This document shows, one piece after another, positions 8,960 through 17,804 of a DNA stretch of 64,000 bases (position 1 is its first letter; each line of letters starts with the position of its first letter). A program made the position numbers and the translations under genes. The stretch is from positions 12,652-76,651 of the forward strand of contig QFQP01000035.1 of NCBI GenBank assembly GCA_003243425.1, read 5' to 3'. This stretch comes from Archangium gephyra (GTDB lineage Bacteria > Myxococcota > Myxococcia > Myxococcales > Myxococcaceae). The notes beneath the pieces are model-generated. The model ran no database searches and was not told the origin of the DNA. It worked only from the letters and a program-made list of their open reading frames with translations.

Positions 8960-9907
8960 TCAGACCTTCTCGGCCTGCACGCGGCCGAACAGCCCTTCGG
9001 GCCTGAACAGCAACACCACGATGAGGAACCCGAAGGCCACGGCGTCACGCCAGCTCGACGCGGTGTAGCCGACGATGAATTCCTCACAGAGCCCGAGCAG
9101 CAACGCACCCACCACCGCGCCGGGCAGATTGCCGATGCCGCCGATGACCGCCGCCACGAAGGCCTTGAGGCCCACCATGGTGCCCATCAGCGGCTGAATC
9201 GACTTGTCCTTGATGGCGTAGAGAATGCCCGCGCCTGCCGCCAACGCGCTGCCGAGCATGAACGTGCCGGCGATGATGGTGTCGACCGGAATGCCGAGCA
9301 GCCCGGCGACGCGATGGTCGTGCGACACCGCGCGCATCGCCTTGCCGAACTTCGTCTTGAACACCAGGAACTGCAGGCCCGCCATCAAGCTCACGGCGAT
9401 GAGCAGCGAGATGACCTGCCAGTTCCAGATGATGACGTCGTTGTCGCCGAGCACGATCCACTCCTGCGGCGGCACGATGGACGGGAAGCGGCGCGACGCA
9501 GCACCGGGCAGCAGGGTGATTTCGTGCCCGCCGACCGAGAACGCGAAGTCGAGCTGGAAGCCGTAGCTGAGCGCGAAGCTGATGCCGATGGCGGTGATGA
9601 GCGCGGTCAGGCGCGGCTTGTCGCGCAGCGGCCGGTACGCGAACCGCTCGACGAGAAACCCGAACGCGGCGCACGCCAGCATCGACACCGTGAACACCAG
9701 CAGCGCGCCACCCACCGAGCCCATGTACTCGCGGCCGAGCAGGAAGGCCACGGCGTAGCCGACGTACACGCCGACCATCATCACGTCGCCGTGCGCGAAG
9801 TTGATGAGCTTCAGCACGCCGTAGACCATCGTGTAACCGAGCGCGACGAGGGCGTAGATGGTGCCCGCCGCGAGCCCGTTGATGACGTGCTGAATGAATT
9901 CGTACAT
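8960..9907 (-). CDS. livH: Branched-chain amino-acid ABC transporter permease LivH
   Basis: This 315-residue integral membrane protein begins with the classic LivH opening (FIQHVINGLAAGTIYALVALGYTMVYG, split over the first helix, then INFAHGDVMMVG). It ends near LLFRPEGLFG, also typical. About eight hydrophobic helices are present, and a conserved GLKAFVAAVIGGIGN loop is the likely ABC contact. It would import branched-chain amino acids or related ligands together with a LivM partner and two ATPases. None of these is adjacent here; matching livM, livG and livF genes lie at 49174-51759. It follows the binding-lipoprotein gene after nine bases on the same strand. Confidence 0.95.
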   Translation of the reverse strand: MYEFIQHVINGLAAGTIYALVALGYTMVYGVLKLINFAHGDVMMVGVYVGYAVAFLLGREYMGSVGGALLVFTVSMLACAAFGFLVERFAYRPLRDKPRLTALITAIGISFALSYGFQLDFAFSVGGHEITLLPGAASRRFPSIVPPQEWIVLGDNDVIIWNWQVISLLIAVSLMAGLQFLVFKTKFGKAMRAVSHDHRVAGLLGIPVDTIIAGTFMLGSALAAGAGILYAIKDKSIQPLMGTMVGLKAFVAAVIGGIGNLPGAVVGALLLGLCEEFIVGYTASSWRDAVAFGFLIVVLLFRPEGLFGRVQAEKV

Positions 9908-9916
9908 CGCGTGGGC

Positions 9917-11107
9917 TCAGGGCGAGACGGTGTCGACGTACTTGAACTTGCCGCCTTCGACCTTGAGCACCACCGCGGGCTTCACCGGGTTGCGCTGCGC
10001 GTCGAGCGTGATGGTGCCGGCCACGCCCGGGTAGTCCTTCGTCTGGGCGATGGCGTCACGCAGCGCCGGGCCGCTCGAGTCGGGCGCGCGCTTGAGCGCT
10101 TCGATGACCACGCCCGCCGAGTCGTAGCCGAGCGCCGCGAGTGAGTCGGGCTTCGCCTTGAACTTCGCCTCGTAGCGCTTGATGAAGTCCTGCACGCGGG
10201 GCGACGGGTCGTCGGACGAGTAGTGGTTCGACACGTAGCTGCCTTCGACCGCGGTGCCGCCCAGCTCGAAGAGCTTCTCGGAGTCCCACCCGTCGCCGCC
10301 CATCATCACCGTCTTGATGCCCAGCTCGCGCGCCTGCTCGGCGATGAGCGCCACGTCCTGGTAGTAGCCGGGCACGTACAGGCCTTCGGGCTTGAGCTTC
10401 TTGATGTTGGTGAGCTGCGCGCGGAAGTCGGTGTCGCCCTTCGAGTACGCCTCGATGCCGACGATCTTCCCGCCAGCCTCGGCGAACTTCGTCTTGAAGA
10501 CCTCGGTGAGCCCTTCGGAGTACGCGCTCTTCTTGTCGGTGAGGATGGCGACGTTGTTGAACTTCAACTTCTCGCGCGAGTAGCGCGCCATCACCGCGCC
10601 CTGGAACGGGTCGATGAAGCAGACGCGGAAGATGTAGTCGCCGACCTCGGTGACCCTGGGGTTGGTCGACGACGGCGAGACCATCGGCACCTGCGCGGCC
10701 TGCGCCTTGGGCGCCATGGCCAGCGAGTTCGACGACGCGACCTCACCGAGGATCGCCACCACCTTGTCCTGGGTGACGAGGCGCGTGGCGGCGTTGCCCG
10801 CTTCTTCGGGCTTCGACTGGTCGTCGTACACGCGAACCTGCAGCTTCTTGCCCTTCACACCGCCGGCAGCGTTCGCCTCTTCGATGGCCAGCTCGATGCC
10901 GTTGCGCGTCGAGATGCCGAAGGCCGCTTCACTGCCGGTGAGCGAGCCGACTTCACCGAGCAGAATCACGTCTTCGGCGGGCTTGTTCTCGACGGCCTTC
11001 ACGTCGGTCTTAGCGGCGTCAGGCGGCTTCACCGGGTCGGGGTTCTTCTTCTCACACGCTGCCATCAGCGACAGCGAGGCGAGGGCGGCCAACAGGGAAA
11101 TGCGCAT
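9917..11107 (-). CDS. livK: Branched-chain amino-acid ABC transporter substrate-binding lipoprotein
   Basis: The ATG at 11107 is chosen because a GGAG lies six bases upstream and the frame then starts with a lipoprotein signal (ISLLAALASLSLMAAC). A Pro/Lys-rich spacer follows, then a type-I periplasmic-binding fold (Peripla_BP_6). Motifs include LLGEVGSLTGSEAAFG, the ligand-loop region NAAGGVKGKKLQVRVYDDQS, and SSTNPRVTEVGDYIFR. The length of 396 residues is normal for the family. It anchors in the membrane to deliver ligand to LivH/LivM. It is the first gene of a two-gene unit with livH. The ligand could be branched-chain or other amino acids, or urea-like compounds. Confidence 0.92.
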   Translation of the reverse strand: MRISLLAALASLSLMAACEKKNPDPVKPPDAAKTDVKAVENKPAEDVILLGEVGSLTGSEAAFGISTRNGIELAIEEANAAGGVKGKKLQVRVYDDQSKPEEAGNAATRLVTQDKVVAILGEVASSNSLAMAPKAQAAQVPMVSPSSTNPRVTEVGDYIFRVCFIDPFQGAVMARYSREKLKFNNVAILTDKKSAYSEGLTEVFKTKFAEAGGKIVGIEAYSKGDTDFRAQLTNIKKLKPEGLYVPGYYQDVALIAEQARELGIKTVMMGGDGWDSEKLFELGGTAVEGSYVSNHYSSDDPSPRVQDFIKRYEAKFKAKPDSLAALGYDSAGVVIEALKRAPDSSGPALRDAIAQTKDYPGVAGTITLDAQRNPVKPAVVLKVEGGKFKYVDTVSP

Positions 11108-11189
11108 GGCGTGCTCCGTGACTTGTGAGACGTGAAAGGGCGCGCGGTTGTACGGATTCGAGTCCGTCAAGGCAACGCCTGAAGTCCCG

Positions 11190-12752
11190 TCACCGTCGCA
11201 GCAGCCGCCACACGCCGTCGAAGAGCGGGCGCGCGAGCCACACCGGCGTCATCGCCGCGTAGCCCGCGCCCAACGCCATGGTTCCGAGGCGATCGGTGCC
11301 GCGCGCGAGCGCCCGCTTCGTCACCCGGCGGGGTCGCTCTCCGCGCTCGGCGAGCAGCGCTTCACGCACGTGTTCGACCGCGCGCTCCGCCGACGCCATG
11401 CCGCCTTCCACGTAGCCGGCGAACGCGGGGCTCTGCTCGCTCGACGCGAAGTGCAGCCGCTCACCTTCCGACGCGAAGAGCACGCCTTGCAGCCGCGACA
11501 ACACGTTGGGCCGCATGGCCGTGTTGGGCCCGCCGCCGACCCACGGGTTGGTGCTCCAGTCGTAGGTGACCACGTCGAGCACGTCGCGCGCGCGGTCATC
11601 GCCGCTCATCTCGACCATGGCTTCGATGACCGCTTCCTTCAGGCCCTCGAGGCCCACGCGCTGCACGAGCCGGTCGCTCACGAAGGCCATCAACGCGTAG
11701 TGACGGTGTTGGTTCGACGAGGTCTCGATGGCCCACTCGATGCCGGCGTCATCGGGCTGCGAGAGGAAGGTGTTGAGGTTGGCGCCCTTCGTGTGGCGCC
11801 ACCACGGCTCGCGGTAACAGAGCACCGCCTTCACCGCGTGACCGATGGGCTGCGCGTGCAGCAGCGTGCGGCCTTCGCACAGCGGCGGCGAGAACTGCAG
11901 GCGCTTGCCCGCGATGTGCGGGGTGACGGCCACGATGACGTGCCTGGCCTTCAACTGCTCGCCGCTGATCAACGTGACGGTGACGTGCTCGGCCCCGTGC
12001 TCCACGTGCTTCACCGGCGCGTTCACGCGCACGTCGCTCTTCAATGACGCCGCGTAGCGCCGCGCCAACGCGCCGAGACCGCCGCGCACGCTGAACTGCT
12101 GCGGGCCGCCGTCGTAGTCATTGCCCAGCTCGATGAGGCTGACGTTCGAAGCGCAGTACCAGAGCCACCACAGCAGCGAGACCTCGCGCGCGTGCACCGA
12201 GGCGATGCCCAGCGAAGAGATCTGCCACATCTGCACGATCCACGAAGGCAGGTCCTGCGCGTCGATCCACTCCTGGAAGGTGAGGGCGTCGAGCTCCTTC
12301 GCCATCGGCGTGTTCCACGGGTGTTCCACGTCGACGAGCTTCTCGAGCGCGCAGAACGCGGCGACCGAGCGGAGAATGGTGATGTGCTCCGAGGGCGGGC
12401 AGTCCTTCGAGAGGCCGTTGATGTCGAAGTACCACTCCGAGCGCGGGCTCACCTTCCACTGACCGCTGGCGCGTGAACGGCACGCGGGGTTCGACGCGAA
12501 CGACGCCACGTGGTCGATGCGATCTTCCTTCGCGAGGCGGTCGACGAGCGCGTTCACGCGCCGGTGCTTGCTGCCGAAGTAGTGGCCGCCGAGGTCGACC
12601 GTGGTGTCACCGACGCGCGCCGAACGAAGCCGGCCGCCGACCCGGGAATCGGCCTCCAGCACCAGCACGCGCGCGGAAGGCAGCAGGTGTTCCAGCTCGG
12701 CCGCCGCGTGGAGCCCGGTGATGCCGGCGCCGATGATGATGACGTCGTTCAC
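11190..12752 (-). CDS. Flavin-containing amine oxidase / NAD(P)-binding FAD oxidoreductase
   Basis: This FAD enzyme has 520 residues. The N-terminus is a Rossmann dinucleotide-binding motif (DVIIIGAGITGLHAAAEL), followed by EADSRVGGRLRS, the amine-oxidase signature. The C-terminal FAD contact (LFASEGERLHF, then YVEGGMASAERAVEHV) is also typical. The GTG at 12752 is selected because GGGAGG sits eight bases upstream and it overlaps the ceramidase stop in a GTGA junction. It likely oxidises a primary or secondary amine or a related substrate. Coupling with a ceramidase-family gene makes a sphingoid-base or lipid amine a candidate substrate, which is inference. Confidence 0.88.
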   Translation of the reverse strand: MNDVIIIGAGITGLHAAAELEHLLPSARVLVLEADSRVGGRLRSARVGDTTVDLGGHYFGSKHRRVNALVDRLAKEDRIDHVASFASNPACRSRASGQWKVSPRSEWYFDINGLSKDCPPSEHITILRSVAAFCALEKLVDVEHPWNTPMAKELDALTFQEWIDAQDLPSWIVQMWQISSLGIASVHAREVSLLWWLWYCASNVSLIELGNDYDGGPQQFSVRGGLGALARRYAASLKSDVRVNAPVKHVEHGAEHVTVTLISGEQLKARHVIVAVTPHIAGKRLQFSPPLCEGRTLLHAQPIGHAVKAVLCYREPWWRHTKGANLNTFLSQPDDAGIEWAIETSSNQHRHYALMAFVSDRLVQRVGLEGLKEAVIEAMVEMSGDDRARDVLDVVTYDWSTNPWVGGGPNTAMRPNVLSRLQGVLFASEGERLHFASSEQSPAFAGYVEGGMASAERAVEHVREALLAERGERPRRVTKRALARGTDRLGTMALGAGYAAMTPVWLARPLFDGVWRLLRR

Positions 12753-14440
12753 GAGCGCACCTCCCTCAACGTCGCGGGGACCACCCACTGCTCGAGCGGC
12801 AGGCGCGCCGGCAGCTCACCGAGCTCATGGTGAGCTTCGACTTCACGCAGCTGCCTGGCGACGCGGCGGAGCTCGGTGCCGAGGGCGCCGAACGACCACC
12901 GCCCGAAGAGCGTCATCGCGCCTTCGTAGGCCTGCTCGTCGTATTCCTCGGGCGTGGTGAGGTAGCCCGCGTAGGCGTTCGAGTAGCCGCACATCACCAC
13001 GTCGCCCGCGTGGAGTTCGTGCTTCAGCAGCGCGCGCAGCCTTCGACCGGCGATGGTGGTCGGCTCGAACGGCACGAAGCCCATCGCGAAGTTTCCCAGC
13101 CGCACCAGCTGCACCGGCAGGTGCTGTGGCACCCACGACAACAGCTGCGTGCCGCGGAGCCGCTGCGCCTCGAGGTAGTAGCGAACGCGCCGCTCGGGCA
13201 GCAGCTTGAGCAGCGACTGCTCGGCCCAGGGCGTCGGCTTGCTGTGCGCGCCAGCGCCGAGACTCCAGAACGCGAGCTTGCGGCCCTGTGCGCGGAGATA
13301 CGCGTCGTCTCGGCGCGCGTTCACCAGCGCCATCAGCCGCGTGAACTTCGTCGCCGCGTCGCTGATGCGGCCGAGCGGGCCCGGGCCTTCGGGCGTGCCG
13401 AAGGTGAAGCCGAGCCCGAGCACCGGGTCTCCCGTGCGGCGGCCTTCGAGCCCTTCGGCGAGATCTGCGTCGACGCGCAGGTCGTGAAACGTCGAGTAGC
13501 GCAGGCGCGAGCGCACCGTGCCGTCGAGCACGCGGCCTGTGCGCGCGGCTTCGTGAAACAGCCGCATCGAGTGCCGCGCCTGAATGCCGGCGTTGTGTTC
13601 CGCGCTGCGTTCATCGTCGTCGTAGCGGCCGACGTGAAAGCCGCGCGCGCGTGACGGCCGGTAGTTCGGGCTCACGTCGCCGGCCGATTCCTGAACGAAG
13701 AGCGCCACGAAGCCGCCCGGCAGCTCGCGCTCGCACATCGCCGCGGCGAGGCCCTTGTTGTCGGCGTGCAGCGCAGTGAAGTCCGAATGCACGCTGGTGG
13801 CGTGCACCGCGAAGAAGTTGATGAGCCCACGCGGCTCGCCGTTCAGGTCTTCGAAGCGCAGCACCGTCATGCGGCGGTTCAACGCTTCGTCGGCGCGTTC
13901 TTTCGTCAGCGGCGTGACGTCGTGGTTGCGGTTGTACGCGGCGAGCGAGCGCTGAAAGGCGACCGGCTCGGAGACCGGGAGGTCGTCAGCAAGGCTGCGA
14001 ATGAAGCCCGCTTCTCGGCGCGACATCGCTTCACGCACGGCGCGCACGCAGCCCTCGACGATGGTGTCGTGCACCAGGGGTGAGAAGCCGGGCCCGCTGA
14101 GCGCATAGAAGAGGTAGGTCGAAAAACCGCTCGGGCCGCTGTGCGTATGCGTGGCGGTGAGCGTGAGCCGGTGCTCGTCGAGCTCGGGGAGCCGCGCGAG
14201 CACGTGGCGTCGCAGCGACTCGGACACCATGCCGAGATCCAGCGAGAGAAAGACGTGCGGCTTGTCGTGCGCGGCGCCCGAGACGACGCACGCCCGCGCG
14301 AACAGCGGCGTGGCCGCCCGCGTCGGAACGTTCTGCCCGGAGCCCCAGCCCCACATCGAGAGGCCCGGCTCGAAGACGGTGATGTCCGCCTTCCCGAAGC
14401 CGAACCAGAACGGAGTGGTCTCAATCGCGTGCAGCGTCAT
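12749..14440 (-). CDS. Neutral/alkaline ceramidase-family protein
   Basis: This 563-residue protein belongs to the neutral ceramidase family. These are zinc amidases that hydrolyse the amide bond of ceramides to sphingosine and fatty acid. It has the conserved ATHTHSGPSGF active-site region, the NFFAVHATS motif, and the C-terminal GYSNAYAGYLTTPEEYDEQAYEG motif (read in parts). The ATG at 14440 has GGGGA five bases upstream. No signal peptide is visible from this start, whereas many family members are secreted. The following flavin oxidase overlaps by four bases. No start further upstream adds a plausible signal peptide. Confidence 0.85.
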   Translation of the reverse strand: MTLHAIETTPFWFGFGKADITVFEPGLSMWGWGSGQNVPTRAATPLFARACVVSGAAHDKPHVFLSLDLGMVSESLRRHVLARLPELDEHRLTLTATHTHSGPSGFSTYLFYALSGPGFSPLVHDTIVEGCVRAVREAMSRREAGFIRSLADDLPVSEPVAFQRSLAAYNRNHDVTPLTKERADEALNRRMTVLRFEDLNGEPRGLINFFAVHATSVHSDFTALHADNKGLAAAMCERELPGGFVALFVQESAGDVSPNYRPSRARGFHVGRYDDDERSAEHNAGIQARHSMRLFHEAARTGRVLDGTVRSRLRYSTFHDLRVDADLAEGLEGRRTGDPVLGLGFTFGTPEGPGPLGRISDAATKFTRLMALVNARRDDAYLRAQGRKLAFWSLGAGAHSKPTPWAEQSLLKLLPERRVRYYLEAQRLRGTQLLSWVPQHLPVQLVRLGNFAMGFVPFEPTTIAGRRLRALLKHELHAGDVVMCGYSNAYAGYLTTPEEYDEQAYEGAMTLFGRWSFGALGTELRRVARQLREVEAHHELGELPARLPLEQWVVPATLREVRS

Positions 14441-14867
14441 CGGTCCCCCAGCGAAATGAACTGCAGGCGCCCCCCCCGGGAACGCGCGGCGGCAATCGCA
14501 GACGCGGTGCGTCGAGGCAAGGGCCGCTTCAACGACGAATGACGGTGAAAAGGACCGCATCAAGTCGTGAACGAAGGCGCGCTGAAAACTTCCCGCGGTC
14601 TCTGCGCTTCAAAGGGGGTGGCGGCGCTGATTCGCTGGCGAGGTGCCCTGACACGAGGCTGCGCGGCACGGCACTGCTCGTTCGCGCACGTCACCAGGCT
14701 TCGGGGTGGGCGCGCTTTTTCGACCTCGTCATCAAACACACGGGTCGTTCGTGCGGAATGATTACGAGCTCGAAAACGTGAGGTCCCTCGCTCGACGTCG
14801 AGGGGCCAATCGGCGTCGTGCGCGATGCTCACGCGTTCACGGCCACCGCTCTCAGGGCAGCTGAACG
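14441..14867. other. Intergenic stretch without a convincing gene
   Basis: This 427-base region lies between the start of the ceramidase gene and the end of the TetR gene. Short frames exist on both strands, but their Arg-rich translations and lack of ribosome binding sites look like chance in high-GC DNA. It probably contains the promoter of the ceramidase/oxidase pair and the terminator of the TetR gene (14782-14807). Confidence 0.5.
14782..14807 (-). terminator. Hairpin downstream of the TetR gene
   Basis: Nine-base-pair stem GGTCCCTCG / CGAGGGGCC (one T:G wobble) with an eight-base loop, about 60 bases beyond the TetR stop. On the minus strand it is followed by a short TTTT a few bases later (ACCTCACGTTTTCG), compatible with a weak intrinsic terminator. 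Confidence 0.45.
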
Positions 14868-15395
14868 TCAGCGACGCAGGCCGCTGAGCATCACGGTCAG
14901 GTACCGCTCGGCCGCTTCGGCCGGCTTGTCGCCAGCGTGCGCGGCGTACTCGATGCCGCAGATCAACCTGCGGAAGTCGTTCGCATCGAGGTCGTACTTC
15001 AGCACCCGGGCCTTCTTCGCCCGAGTCACGACCTGCTCGACGATTCCACTGAGCGCCTTGAACTCCCTGGGCGTGGTGGCCAGCAGCGTCGCCACGCTCG
15101 GCCGCTGCAGCACCATTTTCACCGCGCCACGCAAGGCCGCTTCGAGCGCGTCGGACGGGTCTTCGATGCGTGCCGCGCTCTCGAGCTCGGTGCGGAACGC
15201 AGCCAGGTCGTCTTCCGCCATCGCGGACAGCAGCGCCTTTTCATCGGCGAAGTGCCGGTAGACGGTGCCCACGCCGACCTCGGCCGCCTTCGCGAGCTCG
15301 TTGAACGACGGCACCACGCCTTTGCGTGCCAGCGACTTCGCGATGGTGATCAGGTGTTCGCGGTTCTGTTTCGCGTCAGAGCGCTTCGAGGCCAT
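14868..15395 (-). CDS. TetR-family transcriptional repressor
   Basis: This 175-residue regulator has a TetR N-terminal helix-turn-helix (about residues 10-55: FNELAKAAEVGVGTVYRHFADEKAL read in parts). A helical ligand-binding C-terminal domain follows. GVGTVYRHF is the recognition helix. It is divergent from an SDR gene, and the 77-base gap holds inverted repeats that are the likely operators, so it probably represses both itself and the SDR. The inducer is unknown, though probably the SDR substrate or a related compound. Confidence 0.92.
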   Translation of the reverse strand: MASKRSDAKQNREHLITIAKSLARKGVVPSFNELAKAAEVGVGTVYRHFADEKALLSAMAEDDLAAFRTELESAARIEDPSDALEAALRGAVKMVLQRPSVATLLATTPREFKALSGIVEQVVTRAKKARVLKYDLDANDFRRLICGIEYAAHAGDKPAEAAERYLTVMLSGLRR

Positions 15396-15472
15396 GTCAT
15401 CGACATAGTGTAAAACGGAAAGAAAATCCGTTTCAGTTGCGCGGAACTGAAAACGGAATAGTTATCCGCTTC
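15396..15472. promoter_or_regulatory. Divergent promoter/operator region between TetR and SDR genes
   Basis: Two copies of AAACGGA face TCCGYTT. The first is at 15413-15419 with 15427-15433 (perfect, seven-base spacer). The second is at 15451-15457 with 15466-15472 (one mismatch, eight-base spacer), ending at the SDR ATG. Between them lies another dyad, TTTCAGTT/AACTGAAA (15431-15438, 15445-15452). A TAGTTAT just upstream of the SDR start could be a -10 box, implying a nearly leaderless mRNA. A TACACT on the minus strand could be the -10 for tetR. The repeated dyads are the expected TetR binding sites. Confidence 0.6.
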
Positions 15473-16318
15473 ATGCGAACTCATCTTGTCACCGGTGCCA
15501 ACAGCGGCATCGGCCTGGAAGCGGTGCGCGCGCTGGCTGGCAGGGGCGAGCGCGTCATCATGGCGGTGCGAGACGTTCAACGTGGTGAAGCGGCGAAGGC
15601 GCGGGTGCTCGCGGAGTTCCCGTCCGCTCACCTGGAGGTCGAGCGCGTCGATCTGCTCGAACTCGACTCGGTGCGCGCGCTCGCGGAGCGAATTGCTTCG
15701 CTCGACGTGCTCATCAACAACGCCGGCCTGGGAACGGCGCCGCTCTCGCTCACGAAGGAGCGCGTGTACTCGCAGTTCGGCGCCAATCACCTCGGGCACT
15801 TCCTGCTCACCGCGTTGCAGTTGCCGAAACTCGAGCACGGCTCGGACCCGCGGGTGGTCACCGTGTCTTCCGGCTTCGGCAAGCGGGGGAAGTTGGACCT
15901 CACGAACCTCGATGGTGCGCGCGGTTACGGCCAGGGGCGCGCGTACATGCAGAGCAAGCTCGCCAACGCGTTGTTCGGCGCCGAGCTCGATCGCCGGCTG
16001 CGCTCACGTGGCTCGAAGGTGAAGAGCATCGTCGTTCACCCCGGCGTCGCCGCGACCGAGATGCAGAAGAAGCCGACCGGGTTCATGGGCGTGGTGTCGC
16101 GACTGGTGCACGCGCTGGCGTCGACGCCGCAGCGAGGGGCGCGACCGACCGTCGACGCGGCGCTGAGCGAGGTGGAGAGCGGGCAGGTGCTCGGCCCGGG
16201 CAAAGGCGACGGCCCCGCGAAACACGAAGAGACGTGGCCGTCGATGAAGGACGCGTCAGGCGCCGCCGCGCTCTGGGCGCGCTCGGAAGAGTTGGCGTCT
16301 GTCCGATTTCTGAGCTGA
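15473..16318 (+). CDS. Short-chain dehydrogenase/reductase (SDR)
   Basis: This 281-residue NAD(P)-dependent oxidoreductase carries the SDR motifs. They are the cofactor loop TGANSGIGLEA at residues 5-15, LINNAGLG near residue 80, NHLGHFLLTAL, and a catalytic Tyr-Lys pair in RAYMQSKLANALF. VVTVSSGFG supplies the catalytic Ser region. The ATG at 15473 is chosen because the Rossmann fold starts there; upstream TTG starts would add unrelated residues and run through the operator. No ribosome binding site is seen, consistent with a leaderless transcript. It is controlled by the divergent TetR protein. The substrate is unknown. Confidence 0.9.
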   Translation: MRTHLVTGANSGIGLEAVRALAGRGERVIMAVRDVQRGEAAKARVLAEFPSAHLEVERVDLLELDSVRALAERIASLDVLINNAGLGTAPLSLTKERVYSQFGANHLGHFLLTALQLPKLEHGSDPRVVTVSSGFGKRGKLDLTNLDGARGYGQGRAYMQSKLANALFGAELDRRLRSRGSKVKSIVVHPGVAATEMQKKPTGFMGVVSRLVHALASTPQRGARPTVDAALSEVESGQVLGPGKGDGPAKHEETWPSMKDASGAAALWARSEELASVRFLS

Positions 16319-16395
16319 CCCGCGCGACATTTCGGAGTTGGTGTCTCCTGGTTGACGGGGCTGAGTTTGCGGTCTGTTTCCCCGGGGGTTTCCAC

Positions 16396-17794
16396 ATGTC
16401 TCGTCTCTGGTCTGCGTTCGTCTTTGTGTCGGTTCTCTTTGCGTGCGGGGAAATGCCCACGCCGGGAACCGGTGGTGGTTCTGGTTCAACGGGTGGCGGC
16501 TTCACCATGGTCGGGAACTGCGACCGGCGGTGGAACCGCGACCGGCGGTGGAACCGCGACCGGCGGTGGAACTGCGACGGGGGGCGGAACTGCGACGGGC
16601 GGCGGAACAGCGACGGGCGGTGGATCTGCGACCGGCGGCGGAACAGCGACGGGCGGCGGAGCTGGTACCGGCGGAGGCTCCGGTCTTCCCACCGCGACGG
16701 CCACGAAGGTCGTCGTCGGCCGCGCCCACGCATGCGCACTCACGTCCTCGGGCGGCATTCGTTGCTGGGGCGCTGCTGATTACGGCCAGCTCGGCAACGG
16801 CGTCATCGACGGCACGAGCGCCGGCCTCTTCTCGACGCCGGTGCAGGTCGTCGCCTCGGCCGCCACCGACCTCACCGCCTTCAACAACACCACCTGCGCC
16901 ATCATCAGCGGCGTCGCGAAGTGCTGGGGCGAGAACGCGTACGGCAAGCTGGGCGATGGCTCGATGACCAACCGCTCCACGCCGACCAACGTCGCGCTGC
17001 CCGGTGGTTTCACGCCGAGCCGGCTCGCGGCAGGCGAAGACTTCACCTGCGCGCTCTCGACGGGCGGAGCCGTGCGCTGCTGGGGCAAGAACGACTACGG
17101 CCAGCTCGGTGACAACCAGGCGGCGAGTGAATCGGCCACGCCGGTGCAGACCAGCGGCCTCACGTCGGGTGTGACCGTGCTCGCGGCCGGCGCGACGCAC
17201 GCGTGCGTGGTGCACTCCGGGGTCGCGAAGTGCTGGGGCAGCAACCTCTACGGCGAGCAGGGCAACGGCGCGAGCGGCACCGGCCAGTACACCCCGGGCA
17301 ACGTCACCGGCCTCACGGGCTTCACCGTCACCTCGTTCGGCCTCGGGCAGTACACCTCGTGCGCGACGGCTTCGCAGGGCGGCACGCGGTGCTGGGGTCG
17401 CGGTTACGACGGAGAGCTCGGCAACGGCATGAGCGGCTTCAACGCCGACTCCACCACGCCGGTGCAGGTGACCGGTGTGACGAGCGGCTCGACCGCGGTG
17501 TCCGTCGGCTACGGCTTCGCCTGCGGCGTCGCGAGCGGCTCGGCGAAGTGCTGGGGCAGCAACGTGAACTACGTGCTCGGCCACAACATGACGCCCAGTG
17601 ATTCATCGGCGACGCCGGTGCAGGTCACGGGCCTCACCAGCGGCGTGACGAGCATCGCGGCCAGCTGCACCGACCACGCGTGCGCGGTGGTGAGCGGCGC
17701 GGTGAAGTGCTGGGGCTCGCCGGGGCCTTTCCTGGGCACCGGTGACGACGACACGCAGGCGCCTGCGCCGGTGTCCGTCGTCAGCCTGCCGTGA
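16396..17794 (+). CDS. RCC1-repeat lipoprotein, apparent +1 base frameshift after the signal peptide
   Basis: The ATG at 16396 gives a lipoprotein signal peptide (WSAFVFVSVLFAC) and a Gly/Ser/Thr linker. In this frame the reading fails at the repeats near 16513. Dropping one G from the GGG at 16513-16515 joins it to the downstream frame, which runs open to 17794. The total is 466 codons plus one base, consistent with one extra base. After a TATGGG-type linker come seven RCC1-like blades, each with the pattern ACAxxSGxxxCWGxNxYGxLG (for example RCWGAADYGQLGNG and KCWGSNLYGEQGNG). They form a complete seven-bladed propeller. It is probably surface-exposed, and its ligand is unknown. The frameshift is either a base-call error or slippage beside the tandem repeat. 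Confidence 0.8.
16516..16677 (+). repeat. Tandem 18-bp repeat encoding a TATGGG linker
   Basis: Nine consecutive imperfect 18-base units (consensus AACNGCGACSGGCGGYGG) encode repeated Gly-Thr-Ala-Thr-Gly-Gly. They form the flexible linker between the lipid anchor and the RCC1 propeller. The same amino-acid pattern occurs in the unrelated lipoprotein at 47876-48595. Such arrays can change copy number by slippage; a change of whole units keeps the frame. Confidence 0.85.
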
Positions 17795-17804
17795 GCGCGG
17801 CGCG

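Noticed and set aside
11154..11165. GGATTCGAGTCC, resembling a tRNA T-arm
   Set aside because: No acceptor, D or anticodon arm can be drawn around it, and position 53 would not be G; it lies in the promoter of the binding-lipoprotein gene.
14539..14781. Short plus-strand frame between the ceramidase and TetR genes
   Set aside because: No ribosome binding site, low-complexity Arg-rich product and no recognisable family.
16516..16677. Possible CRISPR-like repeat array
   Set aside because: The 18-bp units are contiguous with no spacers and are part of a coding linker.
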